A DNA stretch of 60,247 nucleotides from an uncultured Ruminococcus sp. (lineage in GTDB: Bacteria; Bacillota; Clostridia; Oscillospirales; Acutalibacteraceae): positions 1 to 60,247 of the forward strand of contig CACZZB010000006.1 in NCBI GenBank assembly GCA_902785555.1. The letters run 5' to 3'. A program made the translations under genes and the position numbers. This document shows, one piece after another, positions 24,870-33,183 of this stretch. Position 1 is the first letter of the stretch, and every line of letters starts with the position of its first letter. The notes under the pieces were generated by a model. The model did not search any database, had not been told where the DNA came from, and saw only the letters and a program-made list of their open reading frames with translations.

Positions 24870-25547
24870 TTATGTTCTTATTCTTATTGAATTGATAACA
24901 GGCTGTTTGTCTTTTTCGATAGTGCCGTTGTCGTCTGTGGGTTCGGCTTCCTCACATATCTTATCGACTACTGACATACCGTCTGTGACATAGCCGAAAC
25001 AAGCATACTGTCCGTCAAGGTGAGGAGATGTTTTATGTACGATAAAGAACTGTGAGCTTGCACTGTCCATTGAAAGAGATGTTCTTGCCATTGAAACAGC
25101 ACCCCTTGTATGCAAAAGCGGATTGTCAACACCGTTTGCCGAAAATTCACCTTTTATGGTCTGTGCAATACCTTCTTTGTCTGTTCCCTCGGCATTTCCG
25201 CCCTGCATCATAAAGCCTTCCATAATTCTGTGAAAAGTCAGACCGTCATAAAATCCCATTTCGGCAAGTGCAACGAAATTTGCACAGGTTATCGGGGCGG
25301 ATTTCTGGTCAAGCTTTATAATTATCTTGCCATAGTCCTTAATATCAATATCGGCAAAATAAACTTTATCGGGGTCAAGCGGAGTCGGGTCGTAAGTGTC
25401 TTTTTTGGGTGTTTCGGTGACACTTTGATTACTTGTTGCCGTGTCTGATGTCTGAGTTTTGCTGTCATTGCATCCTGTAAGAACTGTTCCGGCTAAAACA
25501 CTTGCAAGAACAGCCGTTGCGATGATTTTTACCAAGCCTTTTTTCAT
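24870..25547 (-). CDS. Cyclophilin-type peptidyl-prolyl isomerase, lipoprotein
   Basis: 225 residues. A lipoprotein signal with lipobox LTGC ends at Cys26, then a Ser/Thr-rich linker to about residue 60. The cyclophilin core has KIIIKLDQKSAPITCANFVAL, TFHRIMEGFMMQGG (catalytic Arg in FHR), SSQFFIVHK (Gln-Phe of the active site) and ACFGYVTDGMSVVDKI. It catalyses proline isomerisation for folding of exported proteins on the outer membrane face. AAAGGAACATG marks the start. It is monocistronic, with a promoter at 25584-25612. Confidence 0.93.
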   Translation of the reverse strand: MKKGLVKIIATAVLASVLAGTVLTGCNDSKTQTSDTATSNQSVTETPKKDTYDPTPLDPDKVYFADIDIKDYGKIIIKLDQKSAPITCANFVALAEMGFYDGLTFHRIMEGFMMQGGNAEGTDKEGIAQTIKGEFSANGVDNPLLHTRGAVSMARTSLSMDSASSQFFIVHKTSPHLDGQYACFGYVTDGMSVVDKICEEAEPTDDNGTIEKDKQPVINSIRIRT

Positions 25548-25583
25548 TTTATCATGTTCCTTTCAAAAAAATATCACCTTTAT

Positions 25584-25612
25584 ATAATAGCACAAAAACA
25601 AAGACTATGCAA
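25584..25612 (-). promoter_or_regulatory. Cyclophilin gene promoter
   Basis: On the minus strand: TTGCAT, 17-bp spacer, TATTAT. Confidence 0.55.
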
Positions 25613-25641
25613 ATATTTTTTATCTGCATAGCCCTTAAATA

Positions 25642-27633
25642 TTATTCACCGTAAGCTATAAGTTTTGTAACGCCTTTTCCGTTGAGATATACGCTTACAT
25701 CTCCGCCTGCTGTATCCAAATTAAAGAAGTGTACTTTCCACATATCTTCCGTTTCATCATAGAAAACCTGTGTCATGCTGTATTCGCCCTTTATTTCAGT
25801 TTTTGCTCTTGCAATAACGTCTGTCATTTCGATTTCATTTGTATTTACAAATCCCTCTGTTTTACCGCTGTATTCCTTTTCATCTTTGAAAGAGAATGTC
25901 CCTGTTTCGATATTTCCCGGCAAGGTCTTGATTTTTGGCTGTTTTATGTAGCTTATATTGTATTTGTCGAGGTCTGATAATGTTATTTTACCGTTTTTGA
26001 GTGCGGATGAAACAGTTTCCGTTGAGCCGTCGGTGTATTTTACGATAACGTATTCACTTTTGATACTGCCGTAATAATATTCATTTTCATCATCTTCATA
26101 GAATTTTTCAAGTGCTGTATCTGTTGAAATTTGTTCGTTCACGGTTCTGTCGGTTATCTCGGATACTTTTACTTCATTGTTTTCGGGAACGGGAACTGAT
26201 ACAGTACCTTGTTTGTATTCATTTATGGTGCGGATTATTATATCATAGAGTTTTTCAACTTTGTGTTCGCCTATGATGGGTTCAAGATGTGATGAGCCGA
26301 TACCCGAATCGTCGGTCAGGAAAATATATGTACCGCCTGTCATTATAGCCGCACATCTTCCGAAAAGTTCGGTATCTCTGTCACTGTTTGATGAAACTAC
26401 CGGGATTATTCTTATACCTTTTTCGGCAGCTTTTTCAATGGCACTTTGAAGAACTTGTTCTTTGTTGTCATGGGGCGGTGCGTCGAATATCATAAACATC
26501 AGCTTAACGCTTTCATCACTCCATCCGCCGTCATTGATAGTTTCGTCAAGGACTTCTGCGACAGCTTCGGGTAAGTCACCGCCGCCTGCGGCATATTCAC
26601 TGTTGAGTTTTTTGTTTATTTCCTCGATATTGCTTGAAAAAGGATAGCGTTTTGTAGTGTAGTCATCATATTCGTCACGGTAGAAGTTTATGGAAAATCT
26701 TGTATTGTCAGTGCCTATATCATTTGCGATAGCCGTGAATTCGCTCTGTAAGAACATGAGTTCATCACCCATTGAGCCTGTTGTGTCAACGACAAACATA
26801 ATTTCTGTTTTTTCGTAGTTTTTGCTCTCACCGTCAAATATTACAGTAATATCATTGTTTTGAACTTTTATATTTGTCTGTTGGTCATTGGTGTTTTTTT
26901 GTGGTGTAATTGATTGTTTTTGAGTTTTGCCCTGACTTTCCACTTCGATGCTTGATATTTGGTCGCCCTTGAAAAGATATGCGACACCATTTTTATCCGT
27001 GACGGCACTCCATACGATATTGCCTTTTTCGTCAAAGCCTTTAACGGCTGCATTGACAACGGGAACAGAATCATTTGTTTTTACGGTAACTGCAATACGA
27101 TTTGCCGGATTGAGTCCATACTGTGGGATAGTTATTTTGTCATTGTTGACGAGATTGCTGAAAAATCCCCAGTTGTCATTGTCATTCCATACACCTGCCG
27201 TAAGCAATCCGGGCTGCGGTTCGACCTGTGAGTATTCATAGTCATAAAATTCATCATCAATTATGCCGTACACATCTTCATAACCCGGTGCGGGTGCAGT
27301 TTCTGCTATTTTTGCTCTATCTTCTTCCGCCGTAAATTCTATATCATTTGTTAATGCTTCTCCTGCAATATCCGCAGCTTCTTTTTTCGCACTGTCAGCG
27401 GTAGCACCAAAAAAAGCGTCATAAGTGGCATTACGCTCACCGCCGGGTCTTTTTACGGCATTGATTTTTGGTATCAATTCACCGTTTGTATCACTGTCAC
27501 TATTTTCAACATTGCTTGTCTGTGTACTCGGTTCTGTGGATACCTTGAATAAATCGTCACCGCTGTTGCATCCTGCCGTTGTCATTGTCATTATAAGGGC
27601 TGCCATTAAACATATAATTTTTTTAGATTTCAT
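25642..27633 (-). CDS. VWA-domain lipoprotein
   Basis: 663 residues from ATG 27633, behind AAAAGGAGGT; longer in-frame versions lack a ribosome site. The lipobox is TTAGC with Cys about residue 20. A Ser/Asp-rich linker is followed by a region with AVTDKNGVAYLFKGD (Ig/CarboxypepD_reg-like beta domain, about 150-240). The VWA domain starts IMFVVDTTGSMGDE; the MIDAS DxTxS motif is intact, with later MFMIFDAPPHD supplying metal contacts. The C-terminal ~200 residues are of unknown type. VWA lipoproteins usually bind metal-dependent protein partners at the cell surface. No chaperone or AAA partner is adjacent. Confidence 0.85.
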   Translation of the reverse strand: MKSKKIICLMAALIMTMTTAGCNSGDDLFKVSTEPSTQTSNVENSDSDTNGELIPKINAVKRPGGERNATYDAFFGATADSAKKEAADIAGEALTNDIEFTAEEDRAKIAETAPAPGYEDVYGIIDDEFYDYEYSQVEPQPGLLTAGVWNDNDNWGFFSNLVNNDKITIPQYGLNPANRIAVTVKTNDSVPVVNAAVKGFDEKGNIVWSAVTDKNGVAYLFKGDQISSIEVESQGKTQKQSITPQKNTNDQQTNIKVQNNDITVIFDGESKNYEKTEIMFVVDTTGSMGDELMFLQSEFTAIANDIGTDNTRFSINFYRDEYDDYTTKRYPFSSNIEEINKKLNSEYAAGGGDLPEAVAEVLDETINDGGWSDESVKLMFMIFDAPPHDNKEQVLQSAIEKAAEKGIRIIPVVSSNSDRDTELFGRCAAIMTGGTYIFLTDDSGIGSSHLEPIIGEHKVEKLYDIIIRTINEYKQGTVSVPVPENNEVKVSEITDRTVNEQISTDTALEKFYEDDENEYYYGSIKSEYVIVKYTDGSTETVSSALKNGKITLSDLDKYNISYIKQPKIKTLPGNIETGTFSFKDEKEYSGKTEGFVNTNEIEMTDVIARAKTEIKGEYSMTQVFYDETEDMWKVHFFNLDTAGGDVSVYLNGKGVTKLIAYGE

Positions 27634-27694
27634 ATTTAAAACCTCCTTTTGACTATAAAGTACTGACAGCAAAGGATTTGTTACATGATTTTGG

Positions 27695-27740
27695 AAAAAA
27701 ATTAAAAAACTGTCCGAACTTTTTTGGAAGTCCGAACAGT
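27695..27740 (-). terminator. Terminator of the acidic tail-anchored protein gene
   Basis: On the minus strand, ACTGTTCGGACTT pairs with AAGTTCGGACAGT (13 bp including G-U pairs), then TTTTTTAATTTTTTT. Confidence 0.8.
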
Positions 27741-27767
27741 TTTGGATTTTTGGTGTTAGAGGTAAAA

Positions 27768-28160
27768 TTATTTCTTTTTGAAGATTTTTGAAAGGATAAC
27801 AACAGTTCCTACAACGGCTGTAACGGCAACGGCTGCTTTTATTACTTTTTTGACTGTTGAACAGCAACAGCAACATTCATCGTCGTCATCATAGTCACAG
27901 TCTTCACATTCTGTACATTCTTCTTCCTCGGCAGTTTCTTCGGCTGAAGTTTCTTCTTTTGTTTCTTCATCAGCAGTTTCTTCAGCCTTTACTTCTTCAG
28001 TAGCAGGAGTTTCTTCTGCTTTCACTTCGTCAGCTACAGGAGTTTCCTCAGATTTCACTTCTTCGGCAGCAGGAGTTTCTTCTGCTTTTACTTCGTCAAC
28101 AGCAGTTGTTGTTTCATCATTTTCTGTAACTGCATTGTTTATTTTGTCTTTTCTGCTCAT
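27768..28160 (-). CDS. Acidic repeat protein with Cys cluster and C-terminal membrane anchor
   Basis: 130 residues; I do not recognise a family. Residues about 20-82 are a degenerate 9-10-residue repeat based on EVKAEETPA, extremely acidic and likely unstructured. Next come CTECEDCDYDDDDECCCCCS, with eight cysteines including five in a row, and then a single hydrophobic helix (VIKAAVAVTAVVGTVVILSKIF) ending KKK. With no signal peptide, this is a tail-anchored topology: the acidic and Cys-rich part faces the cytosol. The Cys cluster could bind metal or be palmitoyl-like modified; both are guesses. GGAGCG precedes the ATG. Confidence 0.7.
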   Translation of the reverse strand: MSRKDKINNAVTENDETTTAVDEVKAEETPAAEEVKSEETPVADEVKAEETPATEEVKAEETADEETKEETSAEETAEEEECTECEDCDYDDDDECCCCCSTVKKVIKAAVAVTAVVGTVVILSKIFKKK

Positions 28161-28280
28161 AATAATAACGCTCCTTTAATTTTTAATGAAATAAATAGAA
28201 TTATAACATACAAATGTTACGAATTTATTAATAAAAATAGTTTTTACGACAGATTTAATAAATTGTCTAAAAACGCTTTT

Positions 28281-28802
28281 TCAGCACTCGCATTTATGAA
28301 TGTGACAGCCGTATTTCTCGAAATTTGCAATATTTCTTTTGAGAAGCTCGGAGAAGTTAAGTACCATACATTCATCTGATGGTACAAAACCATATCTTTT
28401 ATAAAGTTTCGTGCCCTGTCCGGTTGCATCAAGAGTTATTTCTGTAACACCTTTTTCTTTTGCTTCTTCGATAAGCATATAGAGCATTGTCGAAGCAATA
28501 CCCTGTCTGCGAAAATCCTTTTTTGTATAGACGTTCATCAAGCGGGCACGTTTTCCGTTCTGATGTTCATAGGTCGGCAGAAGTTCAAGATAGCACAGAG
28601 TTGCACAGCCTATGACTTCATCATCGCTGTATGCAAGTATCGTGGATTGTTGTGCATTGGCAAAATAATTTTCGGTGGCTTTAATGAAGCTTTCGTCGAA
28701 TTTGTATTCTTCGGAAAGACTGTTGACTTCTTTCAGCATTTCGATACGTATAGATAATATATCGTCAATATTTTTTTCGGTAGCTTTGAATATTCTTAGC
28801 AT
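28281..28802 (-). CDS. GNAT family N-acetyltransferase
   Basis: 173 residues from ATG 28802 (GGGAGGT upstream). The acetyl-CoA loop is VYTKKDFRRQGIASTML (motif A, Arg-Arg-Gln-Gly-Ile-Ala), and the N-terminus LRIFKATEKNIDDILSIRIEM is typical. Motif B covers TLDATGQGTKLYKRYGF. The C-terminus holds a Cys/His-rich end, YGCHIHKCEC, unusual for the family and possibly metal-binding. The acceptor substrate is unknown. It is the last gene of the rlmB/ATPase-like/rpe operon, 32 bp after rpe. Confidence 0.88.
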   Translation of the reverse strand: MLRIFKATEKNIDDILSIRIEMLKEVNSLSEEYKFDESFIKATENYFANAQQSTILAYSDDEVIGCATLCYLELLPTYEHQNGKRARLMNVYTKKDFRRQGIASTMLYMLIEEAKEKGVTEITLDATGQGTKLYKRYGFVPSDECMVLNFSELLKRNIANFEKYGCHIHKCEC

Positions 28803-28834
28803 TGCCAAAAACCTCCCAAAATATCAGTTATCAT

Positions 28835-29479
28835 TCAGGCATTTCTGATTGATTCGATAGCAGCGGCAGTGTCTTGTGCCTTGAATACGCCTGTTCCCGA
28901 TACGCATATATCAACACCGAATTTTGAAGCTGTCGGAGCAGTTTTCTCGGATATTCCGCCGTCAACTTCGACCAGAACATTGAGATTTCTCCTTGCACAT
29001 TCGTTTTTTATAGCTGTTACTTTCGGCATCATATCCTCCATGAAGGATTGTCCTCCGAATCCCGGCTCAACGGTCATTACAAGTATCATATAAACTTTAT
29101 CAAGATACGGGAATACATCTTCGGCAGGAGTATTGGGCTTGATGACAAGACCCGGTTTGATATTTCGTGACTTTATCTTGTCGATGGTCATGAGAATATC
29201 GGACATTGCTTCAATGTGAAATGTTATGATATCGGCACCCGCATCTGCAAAAGCGTCTATGTAGTCAAGCGGATAGTCTATCATGAGATGTACGTCAAAA
29301 GGCAGTTCCGTATAGGGTCTGACGGCTGATACGATAGCCGGACCTATCGTGAGATTTGGTACGAAGTGTCCGTCCATTACATCAAGATGTATCCAGTCGG
29401 CTCCGGCTCTGTCAACTTTTTTTATTTCCTCTCCCATATTTGCAAAATTGCAGGAAAGAAGTGATGGTGCAACTTTCAT
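28835..29479 (-). CDS. rpe: Ribulose-phosphate 3-epimerase
   Basis: 214 residues, standard length, complete. Motifs include PSLLSCNFANMGEEI, WIHLDVMDGHFVPN (metal ligands His and Asp), DVHLMIDYP, MTVEPGFGGQSFMEDM (phosphate loop) and VLVEVDGGISEKTA. It converts ribulose-5-phosphate to xylulose-5-phosphate in the pentose-phosphate pathway. It lies 17 bp downstream of the ATPase-like gene in one operon. Confidence 0.96.
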   Translation of the reverse strand: MKVAPSLLSCNFANMGEEIKKVDRAGADWIHLDVMDGHFVPNLTIGPAIVSAVRPYTELPFDVHLMIDYPLDYIDAFADAGADIITFHIEAMSDILMTIDKIKSRNIKPGLVIKPNTPAEDVFPYLDKVYMILVMTVEPGFGGQSFMEDMMPKVTAIKNECARRNLNVLVEVDGGISEKTAPTASKFGVDICVSGTGVFKAQDTAAAIESIRNA

Positions 29480-29496
29480 TTTTTTATCCCGTTCCT

Positions 29497-32133
29497 TTAT
29501 TTGTTTTTTACAAGTGATGCTATTATCGTGACCAATGCCCAGAAGACGATATATACGAGTATCTGGATACTTCCGAGCTTTTGGAAACCTGATATGAATG
29601 ATATCAGGGTAAATACAACTGTTCCGAAAATTATGCTTGCAAGCTGAAGAAGCTTTGCTATCATAATAGACGATTTCATTTTGATACAGCCCGATATGGC
29701 TCTTGCAAAGGATGATAATTTTCCTTTTGTTACAAGATATGCCCTTGACTGTTCGTCGACCGAAGAAGTGACCTCATTGCAGATACTTCCGAGACCTGTC
29801 GGGAGCACTGTTACACATCTTTCAAACAGACCGAATTTTTTGGCTATTTTTTCTTTGGTGATATGGGGGTCTATCGTTCTTACAACAAGGCTTACACCGC
29901 TTTCTTCAAGTTCACGGAGTTCGGCAGCGATTTTCTTGTCGGTCTTGTATGAAAGCACGAACATTACGACCAATTCTCCGTTTATTGAAATATATGTTAT
30001 TTCACCGCCTGTTTTGAGATATTTTTCTTCAAGTTCTTTTTTGGGAACTTTTATATTGTGAGTTTCAAGCAGTGTTCTGTTTCCGATAAGGATTCTTTGT
30101 TTATCGGCCCATGCAAGAAGTCCCTTGTCATCTTCGTATACGATACTGTCGACTTTTGGGAGTTTTTCTTTTGAGCAGTGTATCATGTTTTCAAATATAT
30201 AGCTCATAGTGCCGTTTACTGCATACATTACAGCCGCACCTGCCTGCATGGCATCATTTATCTTGCTTTGGCGGAATATTTTCATTCCGTTGAGTGTTAC
30301 AGTACCTTCGGGATAAAGCTGAGAAGTATCTATCATAACCGCATTGGTGTCACAGAATTGCTGTACCGCATCATATCCCGATATCATAGCGTCAATATTT
30401 AGGGTGTTCCTGCACAGCATTTTCATGGGGATATTCAGAACTATAAGGCACATCATGGGAGTGCCCACACAGGCGGTCAGTGCCAATGAAGTTATTCCTC
30501 CTGCAAAATTCATTGTCATAAGTCCGTATGCAACTCCGAGTATCAAAGCTATTGCCGTTGTAACAGGAGCGATTTTTGAGGCAAGTAACTCACTCGGGTC
30601 TGAGGCGTATGACAGTCTGAGAAAATTGCTCATGAATTTTGAGCGTTTCATATATGCTATGATAGTATTCTTTGAGGGAAATTCAGCGGTCATTTTTTCG
30701 GCATTTTTGGTATCTGTATATATTTTTCCCGCATACTTCTGTGACGGTTTTGCAAGGAATTTGAAGTTGTCGAGTGTACGGGTTATTATCAGAAGTTTTC
30801 CGACACTGTTGCAAAGCAGGGCTATGATTGCAATGGGGACATATATATGATATGTTCCGTCAACGAAAACATGAGGAGTAAAAATAGCTGTTATGGATTG
30901 TATACCGACTGTAAGAGCGGTCACGGCAGCAGCCGTATCGGAATTGGCCTTGAAATGTCTGAGCGGCATAAGACCGTTTACAATTGTCAGACGGTCTGTT
31001 ATTACCGCAACACAGAACAATGCAAAAGATATGATTGCGAAAAACAGCCATCCTGTACGCATTGCCTCAGAGAAAAGATTTGAGAATTGTGCAATAGAGG
31101 CAGCTATTACCGATACAACGGCAGTTATAAAAAGTATCGAGCTTCTGACAACTACTGTATGCAGATTTTTTTCAATTTCGGTCCTGATATCTTCGGCATC
31201 CTTTTCATCGGTATAATCATCAAGAATTTTTTTAGACCCCGGTTTTTGCTTTGATTCTATAACGATTTCCTCGGGAATCGCACTGAAAAAATCTTTAAGG
31301 CTGAATTTTGCTTTTTTATTATTTTTGTTGGATGTTTGTTTTTTAGGGATTTCAGTCTGAGGAGTCTTTTCAGGAACAGATTCTACTTTTTTTATGATAG
31401 TCGGAACATCCTGGGTTTTTTCCGCTGTTGCTTTAGGCGATACTTTTTCAGGTTTGGATTTCGCTTTCGGCATGGGGATGACATTTGAACGGGATTCTTC
31501 ATTTTCTTTTGTATCGTTAGCTTTTGGTGTATCGGAAGGTTGGCTTGGTTCTATGTACAGTTTGGTGTCCTGAAATTCCGCACGTAATATCCGTGTGAAT
31601 TTTCCTGCCATTACGATAAAGCTTCCCGAATTGTCAGCGGAATATTTTATAGGGAGTTTTATACCTTCTTCAAGATTTTTTTCCTGTTCATCTTTTTTAT
31701 TCGGAAGTTTATGTATTTTTTGTTCTTCTGTTACAGGTTCGGTTTCTTCTGTCGATTCACGAATATCGTCAGTCTTAGGTGTTTTTTCCGCTGTGACTGT
31801 TTCGGTATCTTTTTTGAGTTCATTATCCGAGGATATTTCATTATCTCCTGTATTTGTTTCTTGTACTGTATCTTCGGTAACGGGATAATTTTTTTCATCT
31901 TTCGGTTCGGTATCGTTCAAAACATTTTCTGATTTGATTTGTTCATCAGGTTCTTTGATATTTGTGGGAATATCATTTGTTTCGTCATATGTATCGGCAA
32001 GTTCGTTTTCATCGGGACGTTTCATAGACATAACGAGCTTTTCAAGACGTGATTTCATGGTTTTGAGCTTTTCATTCGGCTCAGGTGTATTCGGGGTATT
32101 CTTGTTGTTATTATTTTCATCAACAGTAGACAT
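29497..32133 (-). CDS. P-type-ATPase-like membrane pseudoenzyme with long disordered N-terminus
   Basis: 878 residues. Positions 1 to about 285 are low-complexity, rich in Glu, Lys, Thr and Pro. Membrane segments lie at about 333-350, 362-380, 405-420, 430-450, 520-545 and 550-570, with a final pair near 830-875. Between them is a HAD/nucleotide-binding region resembling heavy-metal P-type ATPases, but key motifs are altered: DKTGTLT becomes DTSQLYP (Asp602 kept), TGD becomes TID, GDGxND becomes TGLGSIC, and the CPx metal motif in the preceding helix is absent. Transport activity is unlikely; a regulatory or structural role is inferred. GGAGAG precedes the ATG, 7 bp after rlmB. Confidence 0.75.
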   Translation of the reverse strand: MSTVDENNNNKNTPNTPEPNEKLKTMKSRLEKLVMSMKRPDENELADTYDETNDIPTNIKEPDEQIKSENVLNDTEPKDEKNYPVTEDTVQETNTGDNEISSDNELKKDTETVTAEKTPKTDDIRESTEETEPVTEEQKIHKLPNKKDEQEKNLEEGIKLPIKYSADNSGSFIVMAGKFTRILRAEFQDTKLYIEPSQPSDTPKANDTKENEESRSNVIPMPKAKSKPEKVSPKATAEKTQDVPTIIKKVESVPEKTPQTEIPKKQTSNKNNKKAKFSLKDFFSAIPEEIVIESKQKPGSKKILDDYTDEKDAEDIRTEIEKNLHTVVVRSSILFITAVVSVIAASIAQFSNLFSEAMRTGWLFFAIISFALFCVAVITDRLTIVNGLMPLRHFKANSDTAAAVTALTVGIQSITAIFTPHVFVDGTYHIYVPIAIIALLCNSVGKLLIITRTLDNFKFLAKPSQKYAGKIYTDTKNAEKMTAEFPSKNTIIAYMKRSKFMSNFLRLSYASDPSELLASKIAPVTTAIALILGVAYGLMTMNFAGGITSLALTACVGTPMMCLIVLNIPMKMLCRNTLNIDAMISGYDAVQQFCDTNAVMIDTSQLYPEGTVTLNGMKIFRQSKINDAMQAGAAVMYAVNGTMSYIFENMIHCSKEKLPKVDSIVYEDDKGLLAWADKQRILIGNRTLLETHNIKVPKKELEEKYLKTGGEITYISINGELVVMFVLSYKTDKKIAAELRELEESGVSLVVRTIDPHITKEKIAKKFGLFERCVTVLPTGLGSICNEVTSSVDEQSRAYLVTKGKLSSFARAISGCIKMKSSIMIAKLLQLASIIFGTVVFTLISFISGFQKLGSIQILVYIVFWALVTIIASLVKNK

Positions 32134-32140
32134 TATTCTA

Positions 32141-32914
32141 TCACTCTCCGTTTACTGATTTTATTCCGAGTCGCTGTCTTGTGAATTCGTACATTAGTAT
32201 ACCGGCGGCAACTGATGCGTTGAGAGAGTTTATTTTTCCGCACATAGGCAGGGATAATATAACATCACATTTTTCTCTGACGAGCCTTCCGAGACCCTTT
32301 CCTTCCGAGCCTATGACCAGGGCACAAGCCCCTTTGAGGTCATTCTGGGCATAGACAGCTCCGTTCATATCGGCACCGTATATCCAACAGCCTTTCTCTT
32401 TAAGTTCGTCAATGACCGCTGGTATATTATTGACTCTTGCAACAGGCACGTATTCATAAGCTCCGGCTGATGCCTTTCCGACGGTGTAATTAAGTCCTAC
32501 TGCACGTCTTTTGGAAATGATGATACCGTGAGCTCCGGCACATTCTGCTGTTCGTATTATAGCACCAAGATTATGGGGGTCTTCTATTTCATCAAGGATT
32601 ATTATAAAAGGCGGTTCATTGCGGCTTTTGGCAAGAGCAAATATATCTTCTACCGAGGAATATTCCTTGACGGCGGCAACAGCGATTATACCCTGATGAG
32701 CAGCATTTCCGCACATATAGTCAAGTTTTTTTCTGTCAACTTCTTTAATCGGTATATGTCTGTCTTTTGCCTTTGCGACTATCACCTTGACAGAGCCGTT
32801 AAGTTCACCCCTTGCGATAAGGATACTTTCAATGGCACGACCCGAATTAACGGCTTCACTGACGGGATTTCTTCCGGCTATTATATCATTTGATTTTTGG
32901 ATATCTTCTTTCAA
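32141..32914 (-). CDS. rlmB: 23S rRNA 2'-O-methyltransferase, TrmH/RlmB family
   Basis: 257 residues. The N-terminal substrate-binding domain begins IAGRNPVSEAVNSGRAI, and the SPOUT catalytic domain has ILDEIEDPHNLGAIIRTAE (motif 1), VIGSEGKGLGRLV (motif 2) and ISLPMCGKINSLNASVAAG-like motif 3 (LSLPMCGKINSLNASVA). It methylates the ribose of a conserved guanosine in 23S rRNA using SAM; assignment to G2251 is by family, and tRNA-specific relatives exist. It is first gene of a four-gene operon. Confidence 0.93.
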   Translation of the reverse strand: MKEDIQKSNDIIAGRNPVSEAVNSGRAIESILIARGELNGSVKVIVAKAKDRHIPIKEVDRKKLDYMCGNAAHQGIIAVAAVKEYSSVEDIFALAKSRNEPPFIIILDEIEDPHNLGAIIRTAECAGAHGIIISKRRAVGLNYTVGKASAGAYEYVPVARVNNIPAVIDELKEKGCWIYGADMNGAVYAQNDLKGACALVIGSEGKGLGRLVREKCDVILSLPMCGKINSLNASVAAGILMYEFTRQRLGIKSVNGE

Positions 32915-33183
32915 ATAAATTTCACCCTTTCTTATATCAGCAATTGTTTTTTATTGCCGATTGTTATTATAACATTATATAGACCGTTTTAAAAGTCATT
33001 TTTTAGAATTGTAATAATTTTGATATCATTGATTTGCAAAACTGTTACAAATATTATAGCTTCATATAAAATTATAGCATATAATCTCCGAAAATAAAAG
33101 CGTTATTTTTTAGGGTATTGAAAAAATGGGCATTATATGATATTATTAAATTTACCGAAAAAAATAGAAAGAGAGTAAAGCTG

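Noticed and set aside
27634..27876. 81-residue N-terminal extension of the VWA lipoprotein
   Set aside because: It would put the lipoprotein signal in the interior; the ATG at 27633 is preceded by a strong ribosome site.
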